Source: Acetispira formosa (nom. nud.) (GTDB lineage Bacteria; Desulfobacterota; Desulfarculia; Adiutricales; Adiutricaceae). From it: a stretch of 64,000 nucleotides of DNA. The stretch lies in the NCBI GenBank assembly GCA_023525915.1, contig CP026657.1, positions 4,240,001 through 4,304,000 on the forward strand, in the 5' to 3' direction. The translations under genes and the position numbers were made by a program. Shown here one piece after another: positions 17,801 through 27,161 of the stretch. The notes below the pieces were generated by a model. The model did no database searches, was not told where the DNA came from, and was given only the letters and a program-made list of their open reading frames with translations. Position 1 is the first letter of the stretch; every line of letters begins with the position of its first letter.

Positions 17801-20333
17801 TTGTGACTATCTTGGCCGCGGCCTGATACATGTATTGATATTTCAGCACATCGGAAAGCTCTTCGTCGAGGTTGACTCCGGCCAGGGAATCCTGCTGGTC
17901 ATTGAGGTTCTCCAGAATGCCGCTGGTGAATTCGTATTCAGTGGTGATGCTGTTGTTGATTGCGCCGATGTTGGAATAAAAGGTATTGAAGGCCGTGCTC
18001 AAAGTGGCGGAGGACAGGTCCGAGAAAGTATAGCGCTGGTCTTTGATGTCGGCCATATCCAGGGCGTTGGTATTGTCGCCGTCGGCCCTGGCGCCGTCGG
18101 ATGAAATTTTTCCGGCGCCAAGAAGTCCGGGGTTGTCGACCAGGAGCTGGTTTACCCCGATGTTGGAACTGGAATCGCCGGAGAAAATATTATTGAGGCC
18201 CAAAACGGCCAGCGCGCCGGAGGTATCATTGCGAAAACCAAATTCAATGCCGCTTTCCGAATCAGCAATCAGCCTGATGGTTTCGTTGCCGTTTTTGTCA
18301 GTCAGCACTTCGGCCCGGAGTCCCGGCACTCCGTCGGAAAAACTGGTGCCGATTCTTTTGACGACATCCTGAAGGGTGTCGGTAGGGTCAACGGTGATGC
18401 GATGGATGGAGGCTTCGCCTTCATCGTCATAGGTGACTATTTCAAATGAGCCGCTGCGGTCCAGATAGGTTTTGTCCATAGACCCGACCACGCCCTGGCC
18501 GGTCTGGTCGGAAGGTGTTTCCGCATAGACCAGGTCGCGGGTGGCGTAATCCTTATTGATAAGGTCGACTATGTCGCCCGCCGTGGTGGTGACGCTGCCG
18601 TTGGCGTCCGTGCCCAGGGAGACGGTGATGCGTCTGGTGCCGTCGAGATCGGTAGAGACGCTCACCCCCAGAGGCTGCTCCGCGCCGTTGGGCGTCACAT
18701 ATTCTATGGCGATATTTTCCCCGGCCGCGCCGGATTGGGCCGCTTTAAAGACGACGTCATTATCGGTTCCGGCCAGGGTGGTGTCAAGTTGGGCATTTTC
18801 ATAGCCATAGCTCAGGTGGTGGCCCAGACCGGCCATGTTGGCCAGTGAACGATCCAGAGAGCTGTAAGCGCCGTCACCGGAGGGGTAAGCTTTGCCGTTA
18901 AAACTGATGGCGCCGCGCCCGCTGCTGCCGGCTATGGATTCCGCGCTGATGAAATCGCCGATTTTGTAGCTGCCGGAAGTCGTGAGCGGCGGAAGGCTCG
19001 GGACGCCAGAGGCGGCGGTGGGAGAAGTTTCCGAATTGATATATTCGATTACGTCGTCGGCCGTGGCGGTGACGTTGCCGTTGGAATCGGTGGGCAGGAC
19101 TACGGATATCTCCCACTTGCCGCCGCCGTCGGCCTTCTCATTCCAGACCACTGTGGAGCTGATTTCATTGGTGACTTTGTCTGATTTGACGAAGCGCACC
19201 GAGATGTTGTCCGGGTCGTTAATGGCCGAATATGGTTCGCGCGCGGTCTGGTGATTGACCAGGGCGGTCAGCTTGATACCGCTATCGTCGCTGCCGAAGC
19301 TGAATTCGGCCGAAGGGTGATTGGAAATGTTGGACGTGGAAGTTATGTCCGTGTACAAATCCAGGCCCACGCCCTGGGCATGCTGATTATTGACCTGGAA
19401 AATCAGATTGTCGACGAATGATTCATATTGGCTGTCGAGAGATTTGAGATCATTGTCGCGAAAATCGACCCAGCCGCCAATGGCTCCGCCCGATATTTTG
19501 TCGGTGACGTCTTCCGGCCAGGGCGGGGAGGTGCGGCGATTGTTGGCGATAATGCGCACGTCGCCGTTCTGATCGACAGAGGCCCCCATTTCATAAGCGG
19601 TGGTATTACTGACCAGGGCCGGGCCGGACGACAGGGAAATATTGAGGGTGCCCGTGGAAGGATCTTCCCAGTAATCTATATCCATATATTCGCCCAGCTG
19701 GATTAGGAGCGAATCACGGGTATCGCGCAAATCGTTGGCTTCTTGATTGAGGGCGGACGATTCGCTTCTCATAATCTGTTCATTGAGCGAAGCGATGGTG
19801 TTGATGATGCTGTTGACGTCACTGACGCTGCTTTCCAGTCGGCTGTTCAGTTCCTGCCGCAATGAATCCAGATCATCGCGCCGGGCCGACACCTGGCCGG
19901 CCAGGGTCTGGGCCAGGCTGACCAGTTCGGTTCTGGTTGAGCTGAGGTCGGAGCCGTCGGCCAGGCTGTCCCAGGCGGCCCAGAAATCATTCATGGCCTC
20001 ATTAATGCCATTGCCGCTCGATTCGTTGAAGCAGGATTCCAGGGTATCAATAGCCGATTTTCTGGCCACGGCCGAACCATACTCGGAACTTTTTTCCACC
20101 AGGCTGCGGGTCAGGAATTCATCGTGAAAACGGGTGATGTTCTGGGCACTGACCCCGGTGCCCATCTGTCCATAATTGCCGGGCTGGTAAGTCGGGGTGG
20201 TTTCCAGATTGAGCCGCTGCCGGGAGTAACCGGGCGTGTTGACGTTGGCGATGTTATGGCTGGCCACCTCCATGCCCGCCTGGGCCATGTTCAGGCCGGT
20301 GATGGCTGTATACATACTGGAAGTGATGCCCAT
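17760..20333 (-). CDS. flgK: Flagellar hook-associated protein 1 (oversized)
   Basis: Junction protein between hook and filament, exported by the flagellar type III apparatus. 857 residues, against roughly 450-650 in most species. The N-terminal rod/hook motif (SSMYTAITGLNMAQAGMEVASHNIANVNTPGYSRQ) and the C-terminal helix (LNDQQDSLAGVNLDEELSDVLKYQYMYQAAAKIVTIIDEM) are canonical. The extra length is central: residues about 343-434 and 518-594 are two copies of one module (DNISVRFV...ADDVIEYINS and ENIAIEYV...AGDIVDLINK). It follows flgN by 11 bp in the leftward flagellar operon. Confidence 0.95.
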   Translation of the reverse strand: MGITSSMYTAITGLNMAQAGMEVASHNIANVNTPGYSRQRLNLETTPTYQPGNYGQMGTGVSAQNITRFHDEFLTRSLVEKSSEYGSAVARKSAIDTLESCFNESSGNGINEAMNDFWAAWDSLADGSDLSSTRTELVSLAQTLAGQVSARRDDLDSLRQELNSRLESSVSDVNSIINTIASLNEQIMRSESSALNQEANDLRDTRDSLLIQLGEYMDIDYWEDPSTGTLNISLSSGPALVSNTTAYEMGASVDQNGDVRIIANNRRTSPPWPEDVTDKISGGAIGGWVDFRDNDLKSLDSQYESFVDNLIFQVNNQHAQGVGLDLYTDITSTSNISNHPSAEFSFGSDDSGIKLTALVNHQTAREPYSAINDPDNISVRFVKSDKVTNEISSTVVWNEKADGGGKWEISVVLPTDSNGNVTATADDVIEYINSETSPTAASGVPSLPPLTTSGSYKIGDFISAESIAGSSGRGAISFNGKAYPSGDGAYSSLDRSLANMAGLGHHLSYGYENAQLDTTLAGTDNDVVFKAAQSGAAGENIAIEYVTPNGAEQPLGVSVSTDLDGTRRITVSLGTDANGSVTTTAGDIVDLINKDYATRDLVYAETPSDQTGQGVVGSMDKTYLDRSGSFEIVTYDDEGEASIHRITVDPTDTLQDVVKRIGTSFSDGVPGLRAEVLTDKNGNETIRLIADSESGIEFGFRNDTSGALAVLGLNNIFSGDSSSNIGVNQLLVDNPGLLGAGKISSDGARADGDNTNALDMADIKDQRYTFSDLSSATLSTAFNTFYSNIGAINNSITTEYEFTSGILENLNDQQDSLAGVNLDEELSDVLKYQYMYQAAAKIVTIIDEMMETLLAMR

Positions 20334-20344
20334 AGTTCAACTCC

Positions 20345-20818
20345 TTAAGACAGGGCCGCCGCTGAAGGAGAGGCCTTGCCGTGCGCGTTCAGGCCGGTTT
20401 GCCTGAAGCAATGGAGGTATTCATTGGTGAGGCGAAGCGCTTCTTCAATAAAATAACTGCCGCTTTCATCTTCACGTCTGAGCAGGTTTTTCAAGGACTC
20501 CAGCCGTCTGGCCCCGCGTCTGATTCTGTCGCCGAACGGCGCGGGCAGCGCTTCGGCCACATCAGTCAACAGGGGCGCGCCTGAATCCGGGAGGCCCAGC
20601 ATCCAGGCCGTATCCTTCAGGGCCATGATAAAGAGGTGGGCGTTATCCTGTAGCTCTTCCGCCGCTTCGGCCCTCAGCATGGAATAGATAAAAGCCGTAT
20701 CGTCGTCACCTTCGCTGATATAATCCTGTTCCGCCGCGATGTGGGCTGCAAGAGTTTCATACATCTCCACATGGTCTTCCAGGCTGCGAATGAATTTTTC
20801 TATGATTGACATGGCCAT
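20345..20818 (-). CDS. flgN: FlgN-like flagellar export chaperone
   Basis: 157-residue, mostly helical acidic protein: IIEKFIRSLEDHVEMYETLAAHIAAEQDYI at the start, then long helices and a polar, Ala/Ser-rich tail. FlgN proteins keep FlgK and FlgL unfolded and hand them to the export gate. Sequence conservation in the family is low, so the call rests on size, helical pattern and position: directly before flgK and 15 bp after fliD. GAGGAGG lies 6 nt before the ATG at 20818. Confidence 0.75.
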   Translation of the reverse strand: MAMSIIEKFIRSLEDHVEMYETLAAHIAAEQDYISEGDDDTAFIYSMLRAEAAEELQDNAHLFIMALKDTAWMLGLPDSGAPLLTDVAEALPAPFGDRIRRGARRLESLKNLLRREDESGSYFIEEALRLTNEYLHCFRQTGLNAHGKASPSAAALS

Positions 20819-20833
20819 GGTTCGCCTCCTCTG

Positions 20834-23461
20834 TTAGCTGCTCAACTGCGCCAGCTGCGCTTCAAGGCTTGATGACTGATTGTTAAGGGTGGCCAGGCTG
20901 GTTTCCAGGCGGGCGAATTTTTCCTCAAGACGCGACCTCACCAGGGCGATGCGCGTTTCCTCGCGGGATATTTTTTCGTCAATACCGCTGATGATGCTGG
21001 TATAGTTGGCCGCGAGCACTTTCATAATGCCTTTGGCCGGAGTGACGATTTCGCCGGTTGTAGAATCGATCACGTCATCGGAGCGGGTGAGGTCCGACAT
21101 TTTGTATTTCATCATCACGCAGAAACCGCCGATGCTGGGACGCGGGTCCTCATCGGCATAAGGCTGCTTCTGGGCAACGCTTTCGTCGGGCTGGAAGGTG
21201 AAAAGCTTGATGACCGCTTCCGGGTTCTTGGTCAGGGCCTCCTTGAGCACTGATTCCTCAATCGCATACAGGCCGTTATTTTCAGGGTCGGAAGCTATGC
21301 CGATATCGGTCATTCGGGTATAGACCAGGCCGTTGTCTTCCAGGTACTGTTCATAAAGGGCCTGTTGTTCCTGCTTGGAAAGAAGCGCCTGGCTGGTTTT
21401 TTCAGGATCGATGGTGTTGATATATTCATCGCGGGTGAAAATGGCCTTGGTCATCAGGCCGTCAATATCACTCTGGGCCATTTGAAAGCCGTAATTGCCG
21501 ATCATAACCCCGCTGGCGTCGCCGCCTTCGGTGGTGCGGTTGAAAGAACCGTCGCTCAAAACTTCTGAAACGAGTTTCCCGCCGCCGTATTTGGTCTGTT
21601 CCTTGATATATTCTTTGGCGTAATTGACGGCTTCCACAATCGACTTGATCTTGTCCATCATGCCGGTGACGTCATTGACAACGTTAACCGTGGTGGTGCC
21701 CACGCCGGCCAGCGACACTGAAACACCGTCGATAACGTCGCCCACGTCGTTGGTCTGGCGCTGAATCCAGGAAACGCCGTCGCTGGGGTAGCCGTCGATG
21801 CGGCACATGCTGTTGGAGGCTTCCCGGGCGTGTTCAAAGTTTTCCGGGGAACAATCCAGTTTGTTGAGTTTGCTGGAGGGGAGGATCTCGATGGTGTTTT
21901 CAAGGCCGGGATGCGCGCCGGTCAGCACCAGCTTGTAGCTGGTGGCCGTGCCCATGCCGTCATTGAGAACGCTGGCAATGACGCCGGGGTTGTTGGAAGA
22001 CGAATTGATTTTATCCACCAGGGCCGATAGAGTGGTGCCGTCGCTGATGCTGATGGAATACTCTTCGCCGCCGTAGGTAAAATCGAAATTGCCCGCACCG
22101 TTGGTCACCGAGCTGGTCAGATCGGGAAAACCTTTGTGGACCCATTTATCAGTCTGGGCCAGGCCGGTGTCGGCGGCTTTCTGCATTACGGGCGTCTGAA
22201 GGTCCACGCTGAAAGCTTCATTGGTGATGACCACGCCGCTCGCGCCAAACTGGAAATTCATCTTCAGGCCCTGAAGGACTTCGACGTCTTCCTTCATGCA
22301 ATTATTTTCAGAATCCCAATCACTGGGGGAGAGGGTGAATTTTCCGGAATTTCCTTCAGTGTCGGCCCAGGTGAAAGTGATTTCATCAGTACCCAGCGTT
22401 CCGCCGGTGGTGGCCACAAAGGTTACGTTCTTATTGGTGTGGCCGGTATAACTGGAATCTTCCGATATCACCGGCACCATGGTGGTGCCGTACATGGCGC
22501 CGGTGACCGGCTGATCAATGGCGGTGCGGTCCAGGCACAGATTGGTCGGGTCTTTCACTGTGATGTGATTCTTCTGCCCGCCTTCATTTCCGGTGAAAAC
22601 CAGACGGCTGTGACTGACACTGACTGTTTCGCCGTCATCATCAGTTTCTTTGCGGGTTTTGTCATACACTATTTCAACGGAAATATTCGGCCCGTTGTAA
22701 TCAGGCTCACTCATAACGGAGTTGATGAGGTCGGCCAGCTCCTCCATGGTGAAATCGCCGTTGAATTTATGGTCGGTATTGCCGGGTTCGGCGTCGGGAT
22801 CATATTCCAGGGTCAGGGTTTTTCCACCCATGCTGATAGTCATCGGCGGATAGTAAAAATCATCGGGGTTGCTGGTGGCGATAATTTCTTCCGATTCGAT
22901 TTCACCGTCTTCATCAAAAATTACTGAGACGTAGACACCATCGTCATTAAGTTTGACCGTTCCATCAGCGTCAATGACAGCCTGGACATTGGCGTCATTA
23001 TAATCGGTCGCCCCGATCACTTTGCCGTCTTTATCCAGGGCCTGTCCATCGGAGTTGGTATTGTGGCCCAGATAACCGATTCCAGCGGTGGTGGAATAAG
23101 TTCTGGAACCCAGTTTCTCCTGAATATTTTCACCCACCTGAACTGTGTAAGTGCCGGTGGCCGCGGTCGAGAGGCTGCTGAGAGTGGCCACCGACTCATT
23201 GGAACTGGTAGCTTTTCTGGTCAAAAGCTCTTCGCGGGTGTCATAACTTTCAGCCCCGGTTTTAAGTGCTTCCAGCCGGATATCGAGGGTGTTGATGGCG
23301 GTCAACTTCTCTTCCCATTGGGATTTCCAGGTCTCCTGTTTCGTGATGGTGCGTTCTTCAATGGCCACCAGGCTGTCCACAACAGAAGCGAAATCCGTGT
23401 CGGAGCCCAGGCCGGTCCATTTGATAGCGCCGGAGATGGTGTTTGAAACTGTTGAAGACAT
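20834..23461 (-). CDS. fliD: Flagellar filament cap protein (oversized)
   Basis: FliD (HAP2) caps the growing filament and folds flagellin at its tip. 875 residues, against about 450-650 commonly. The N-terminal HAP2 domain is clear (WTGLGSDTDFASVVDSLVAIEERTITKQETWKSQWEEKLTAINTLDIRLEAL, then SSNESVATLSSLSTAATGTYTVQV), as is the C-terminal coiled coil (DEKISREETRIALVRSRLEEKFARLETSLATLNNQSSSLEAQLAQL). The large middle, an Asp/Gly/Thr-rich beta region, would be exposed at the cell surface. It precedes flgN and flgK in one operon. Confidence 0.95.
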   Translation of the reverse strand: MSSTVSNTISGAIKWTGLGSDTDFASVVDSLVAIEERTITKQETWKSQWEEKLTAINTLDIRLEALKTGAESYDTREELLTRKATSSNESVATLSSLSTAATGTYTVQVGENIQEKLGSRTYSTTAGIGYLGHNTNSDGQALDKDGKVIGATDYNDANVQAVIDADGTVKLNDDGVYVSVIFDEDGEIESEEIIATSNPDDFYYPPMTISMGGKTLTLEYDPDAEPGNTDHKFNGDFTMEELADLINSVMSEPDYNGPNISVEIVYDKTRKETDDDGETVSVSHSRLVFTGNEGGQKNHITVKDPTNLCLDRTAIDQPVTGAMYGTTMVPVISEDSSYTGHTNKNVTFVATTGGTLGTDEITFTWADTEGNSGKFTLSPSDWDSENNCMKEDVEVLQGLKMNFQFGASGVVITNEAFSVDLQTPVMQKAADTGLAQTDKWVHKGFPDLTSSVTNGAGNFDFTYGGEEYSISISDGTTLSALVDKINSSSNNPGVIASVLNDGMGTATSYKLVLTGAHPGLENTIEILPSSKLNKLDCSPENFEHAREASNSMCRIDGYPSDGVSWIQRQTNDVGDVIDGVSVSLAGVGTTTVNVVNDVTGMMDKIKSIVEAVNYAKEYIKEQTKYGGGKLVSEVLSDGSFNRTTEGGDASGVMIGNYGFQMAQSDIDGLMTKAIFTRDEYINTIDPEKTSQALLSKQEQQALYEQYLEDNGLVYTRMTDIGIASDPENNGLYAIEESVLKEALTKNPEAVIKLFTFQPDESVAQKQPYADEDPRPSIGGFCVMMKYKMSDLTRSDDVIDSTTGEIVTPAKGIMKVLAANYTSIISGIDEKISREETRIALVRSRLEEKFARLETSLATLNNQSSSLEAQLAQLSS

Positions 23462-23520
23462 CTTTGCCTCCCTGATATCATATGCTCATTAACTGAGGTT
23501 AGTTGCTTTTTTTATAATGC

Positions 23521-23735
23521 TCCCCGGCGAGGCGGATCGCCGGGGAGCCCGGCCCGGAGCGGCGGTGATGCCCCGAACCCAAATCGTTCCCCGGCGGAGG
23601 CGGATCCGCCGGGGAGGCGGGCCCGGAGCGGCGGTGATGCCCCGAACCCAAATCGTTCCCCGGCGGAGGCGGATCCGCCGGGGAGGCGGGCCCGGAGCGG
23701 CGGTGATGCTCCGAACCCATATCGTTTCCCTGGCA
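23521..23735. repeat. Tandem 69-bp direct repeat between fliD and flgE
   Basis: Three copies with a period of exactly 69 bp: the unit mark CGGAGCGGCGGTGATG recurs at 23555, 23624 and 23693. The first two spacers are nearly identical and the flanks degrade. Each full unit contains CCCCGGCGGA-GGCGGA-TCCGCCGGGG, a 10-bp perfect hairpin. In the leftward direction it lies after the flgE stop at 23763 and before fliD, so it may terminate flgE or tune fliD expression. It encodes no credible protein. Confidence 0.85.
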
Positions 23736-23762
23736 CGGCGGTCGGCCGGGGATTGGTGATTA

Positions 23763-26387
23763 TTAACGTTTCATGGATATCACTTCTTCCAGCATGGAAT
23801 CAGTGGTGGTGATGGTTTTTGAATTGGCCTGGAAACCACGCTGAGTGACGATCATGTTCACGATTTCTTCAGACAGGTCGACATTGGACTGTTCCAGATA
23901 ATTGGCCAGCACGGTGCCCGTGCCGCCGGTGCCGGGTTCATTCAGTGAACCGGTGCCGGAATATCTGGTTTCCGCATAAAGGTTGTCGCCGAGTTTTTCG
24001 AGTCCCCAGGGGTTGATGAACTTGGTCAGGCCGATCTGATAGAGCGCCCGGTAGCTGCCGTTGGAATAGACGCCGGTCACAACGCCGTCCTCACCGATGG
24101 ATACACGTTGCAGCGAACCTGATGGATAGCCGTTGGCGTTGTTAAAGACAGTTGACGACTTGGTGGCATACTGGGTGGTGCCCATTTCATCGAGAGTCCA
24201 GGAGGCGCTGAGGCCATAAGGATTCTTGGCGCCCATGTCAAAGGAGATATTCTGGATAACTGTGGGCATCCCTTCCGGGTAAGGCGGATGAAGGGCCATG
24301 GAGGCCGACTGGACGAATGCCACATCGAAATCGAAATAGCCTTGCTCATTGGGCTGAATATTGGTCCAGGCCGTCTGTTCGCTGTTGGCCGTAACTTCCA
24401 GGGAATCGGCCCCGACTGTGCCAAAGCGCAGCGGCAGATCCTGGGTGTCAAAAGTTATGGTCATGCCGGAGCCGAAGGAATATGGCCCGGCGAACTGTTT
24501 GTCATAAACCGGTATGACGCCGGAGTTTCCGGCGTTGTCGGTCCAGATCAGGCCGGAGGTCACCGGGTCGCTCTGAACGTTGCCGCCCCAACTGACGCTG
24601 TAGGTACGGGAACTGGATTCATACATTCCGGTATAGGGGTTGACGCTGGGAGAACCATTGTAATAGCCGCCGATGGTGGCGTTGCGCATGGTGGTGGTGG
24701 TCGACGATGTGTATTGGGCCGGATCGGTGGTGGCCATTTTCGTTTTTTCCAGGTCGATGTTTTGCGCTTCGATGTCCTTAATCACGCCGTCGGTGCTGAA
24801 GGTTATCTTGCCTTTCTGAATCAGGCCGGAGAAAGTGGAGGTGTCGCTCATCAGCAAATTGTTGTTGGAATCCTTGCGGGCGTCCTCCAGCGGGTCGCAG
24901 GTGATTATATAGTCCCAGACGTTGTCCATATGTGGATTGGGTTGATAGTAGATCATCATTTTGTGTTCAGCGCCCAGGGAATCATATATGGTCACCGCTT
25001 CGACGTGAGTGTAGTTGTCGGTGTCGATATAGGGGCTTTCGCTGGCGTCCCAGGCTCCGGCAAAACCGTTGCCTTCCAACTGCCAGTCGGTAAGTCTGGA
25101 AGTGATGGCCTTGTAGGTTGAATCATAAATGTTGTTATACATGTTGTTATAGGCGTCGCGCCCTCTGGCGGTGGCTTCAGCCCTGGCTTCCGCTTTGGCC
25201 GAGACGACCAGGGAATTGAATTCAGCTTCAGTCATGAATCCCTGACGTCTTTCAGCGTCAGTCAGCACCACACCGTCTTTCACCACTTTGAAATCGGCCA
25301 GGGAAGTATGGCTGGTGGTATGATAGCTGTTATAAAGCTCGGTGAAGTAGGTGTCATATAAATCGTTGCCGGAGCTGTTAATGGAGGCGGCCGAATAGTT
25401 GGTCGCGCTGGTATAATGGCCGGGCACGCCGTTGAGGGTGGCCACCGGACCGGTGGCGTCCTCCGACAGCTGATTGTATTCGGAAATAGTCAGGCAGCCG
25501 TTGTCACGATCGGTTTGAGTCAAGGTTACGCTGTCGTCCACAACTTTTATCTGCGTGACTGAAGTCAGGTCGTCAGATGGATTGGCGTTGGCGTTGCCGC
25601 TGCCGTCATGGCGGATGTAGCGGTCGTTGAAAAGATACAGGAAGCTGGCGTTATAAATGTCGTCACTGGAGGCAACGATGCTGGCGGCGTCAGCCGTGGA
25701 CGCTCCGGGCGTCCCGTCGAGCGCGACTCTGGGGCTGTCGGTGGTGGGGTAGGTGGCGGCGATGGTGGAAACGCGGGCCGATTCCGCCACGGGCACGGCC
25801 TGCTGGTCCGCATAGCTGGCCGCCAGTTCGTATTGTTCGTAATTATAGGCGACTTCATCATCGGCATTGAGATTCACCGCCACTTTGATCTGGGAGGTGG
25901 CCTCCGGCGGGGCGTTCATGACGGTGATCTTAACGTCAGTTGGCGCGCCGATTCTGACTGCTGATTCGCCCGGTTTGGGGGTGGACATCTGCCAGCCCTG
26001 AAGAATGTTGCCGGAAGGATCTTCAAGGTAGCCGCTGTTGCTGAGGGTGAAATTGCCGGCCCTGGTGTAGTTTATCGCTCCGGTCACCGAATTGCGGACG
26101 CTGAAGAAACCTTCACCGGCAATGGCCAGGTCGGTATCCTGGGCCGAACTCATGAATGAGCCCTGGGTGAACATAGTCTGCACGGAAGAAACTTTCACCC
26201 CTGTGCCGACTTGATTGCTTTTGCCGCCGGAGGTGTAGCTCTGGCTGATGAGGTCTTCATAGTTGGTGCGTCCGGCCTTGAAACCCACGGTGTTGACATT
26301 GGCGATGTTGTTGCTGATGGTCTGCATGCCGGTGCTGAGAGCCTTCATGCCGGTCACGGCCGCGTACATTGCGCTGCTGATGGCCAT
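23763..26387 (-). CDS. flgE: Flagellar hook protein FlgE (oversized)
   Basis: Main hook subunit. 874 residues, roughly twice a typical FlgE. The N-terminal motif (AISSAMYAAVTGMKALSTGMQTISNNIANVNTVGFKAGR), the GFFSVRNS / YTRAGNF core and the C-terminal LEQSNVDLSEEIVNMIVTQRGFQANSKTITTTDSMLEEVI are canonical. Residues about 220-308 and 314-393 are a tandem repeat (VALDGTPGA ... TISEYNQL and ATLNGVPGH ... TEAEFNSL), inserted into the surface domain. The ATG at 26387 has AGGAGG 6 nt upstream; the open frame continues 65 residues further without family similarity. A sigma-54 promoter lies about 760 bp upstream. Confidence 0.95.
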   Translation of the reverse strand: MAISSAMYAAVTGMKALSTGMQTISNNIANVNTVGFKAGRTNYEDLISQSYTSGGKSNQVGTGVKVSSVQTMFTQGSFMSSAQDTDLAIAGEGFFSVRNSVTGAINYTRAGNFTLSNSGYLEDPSGNILQGWQMSTPKPGESAVRIGAPTDVKITVMNAPPEATSQIKVAVNLNADDEVAYNYEQYELAASYADQQAVPVAESARVSTIAATYPTTDSPRVALDGTPGASTADAASIVASSDDIYNASFLYLFNDRYIRHDGSGNANANPSDDLTSVTQIKVVDDSVTLTQTDRDNGCLTISEYNQLSEDATGPVATLNGVPGHYTSATNYSAASINSSGNDLYDTYFTELYNSYHTTSHTSLADFKVVKDGVVLTDAERRQGFMTEAEFNSLVVSAKAEARAEATARGRDAYNNMYNNIYDSTYKAITSRLTDWQLEGNGFAGAWDASESPYIDTDNYTHVEAVTIYDSLGAEHKMMIYYQPNPHMDNVWDYIITCDPLEDARKDSNNNLLMSDTSTFSGLIQKGKITFSTDGVIKDIEAQNIDLEKTKMATTDPAQYTSSTTTTMRNATIGGYYNGSPSVNPYTGMYESSSRTYSVSWGGNVQSDPVTSGLIWTDNAGNSGVIPVYDKQFAGPYSFGSGMTITFDTQDLPLRFGTVGADSLEVTANSEQTAWTNIQPNEQGYFDFDVAFVQSASMALHPPYPEGMPTVIQNISFDMGAKNPYGLSASWTLDEMGTTQYATKSSTVFNNANGYPSGSLQRVSIGEDGVVTGVYSNGSYRALYQIGLTKFINPWGLEKLGDNLYAETRYSGTGSLNEPGTGGTGTVLANYLEQSNVDLSEEIVNMIVTQRGFQANSKTITTTDSMLEEVISMKR

Positions 26388-26446
26388 AGTTATCCTCCTT
26401 GCGATTCTCATAGCGGTCTTTTTTCCGTAAACTTGCGGTTCGCAGA

Positions 26447-26534
26447 CGAGCAAAAAGTGTGATTTTTGCTCGGCGGGCAACGGTTTCGGTTTCAAAACCA
26501 GTCGCTGGCGCTCCGTCTCGCTGTCGTTCGACCT
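26447..26534. repeat. Repeat family 3 copy upstream of flgE
   Basis: Starts with a terminator-like hairpin, GAGCAAAAA (26448-26456) and TTTTTGCTC (26463-26471), followed by CGGTTTCGGTTTCAAAACCA and GTCGCTGGCGCTCCGTCTCG. The same order, reverse-complemented, occurs at 43991-44083. It lies inside the leader between the sigma-54 promoter and flgE. Confidence 0.75.
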
Positions 26535-26573
26535 GCTATTTAAATCGCCGTCTATTTTGACAATTGATGTTGC

Positions 26574-26591
26574 TTGGCGCATGATTTGCTT
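26574..26591 (+). promoter_or_regulatory. Sigma-54-like promoter, rightward, no gene downstream
   Basis: TTGGCGCATGATTTGCT has the invariant GG (26576-26577) and GC (26588-26589) separated by exactly 10 nt, with TTTGC at the -12 end. Two conserved positions differ from TTGGCACGN4TTGCT. Transcription would run into the gene-free region towards the 27145 promoter. No plus-strand gene follows until 29905, so the product would be non-coding. Confidence 0.4.
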
Positions 26592-27143
26592 ATACTATTT
26601 ATGGCGCTCTACCCGGTATCTTTTTGCCGGGCCGTTTTCAGGGCGCACTTATCGCGCGACCGGTCAGTTAACAACCGGCCGGGTATACATTCTGGCTTTA
26701 TCCGGGCATGGCTTCGCCGTTCGGGATGTTGTGTCCGGCTGCGGGAAGGTTTGCGTGAAAACATGTTTTCGCCTGCGCAAAGTATTCCTGTGCCGGGCCC
26801 ATCTTCCGTTAATAGGGAGCACTGTGTCCGTTGGTGAAAATTCGCACCTTTCCGTATAGGCCTGACGGATGGCGCTTGCGCCTGACCGAGAGGGTACGGA
26901 TGGTCTGAAAATCTTTTTCCCGGCGCTCTGGCACCGGATTATCGCCTGATGTCTGGAAAAAACGCGAAGCTATATGCTTCCCTTATTGTGAAAAGCGGGC
27001 AGAAGTTTGCCGCGTCTGTTTCACTGGTCCGCCTATTCGTCCGCCTGGAGTGATGTCTGTTTGGAGGGGGTAATGGGGAATTTTCTGATGGCCCGGTTCC
27101 GCCGGGGCCACCCGCCTGAAATTCCTCATCCGCAAATTTGTTT

Positions 27144-27161
27144 TGCAATCAGCGTGCCACT
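27144..27161 (-). promoter_or_regulatory. Perfect sigma-54 promoter facing flgE
   Basis: Minus strand AGTGGCACGCTGATTGCA contains TGGCAC (27159-27154), a 5-nt spacer and TTGC (27148-27145), a full match to the sigma-54 consensus. Transcription would start near 27132 and reach flgE after a leader of about 745 nt. Sigma-54 control of hook genes is well known in proteobacteria. Confidence 0.8.

Noticed and set aside
22136..22927. 263-codon open frame on the plus strand inside fliD
   Set aside because: It is antisense to a well-supported flagellar gene, has no ribosome-binding site and a composition typical of a shadow frame.
23521..23735. CRISPR array
   Set aside because: The units are contiguous 69-bp tandem copies with no unique spacers, and no cas gene is nearby.
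24288..25121. 277-codon plus-strand open frame inside flgE
   Set aside because: Gly/Val/Asp-rich antisense shadow of the Ala/Thr/Ser-rich hook protein; no family features.
26939..27148. 69-codon minus-strand frame starting at the sigma-54 promoter
   Set aside because: Its start codon lies within the -12 element, so it could not be translated from that transcript, and it has no family similarity.
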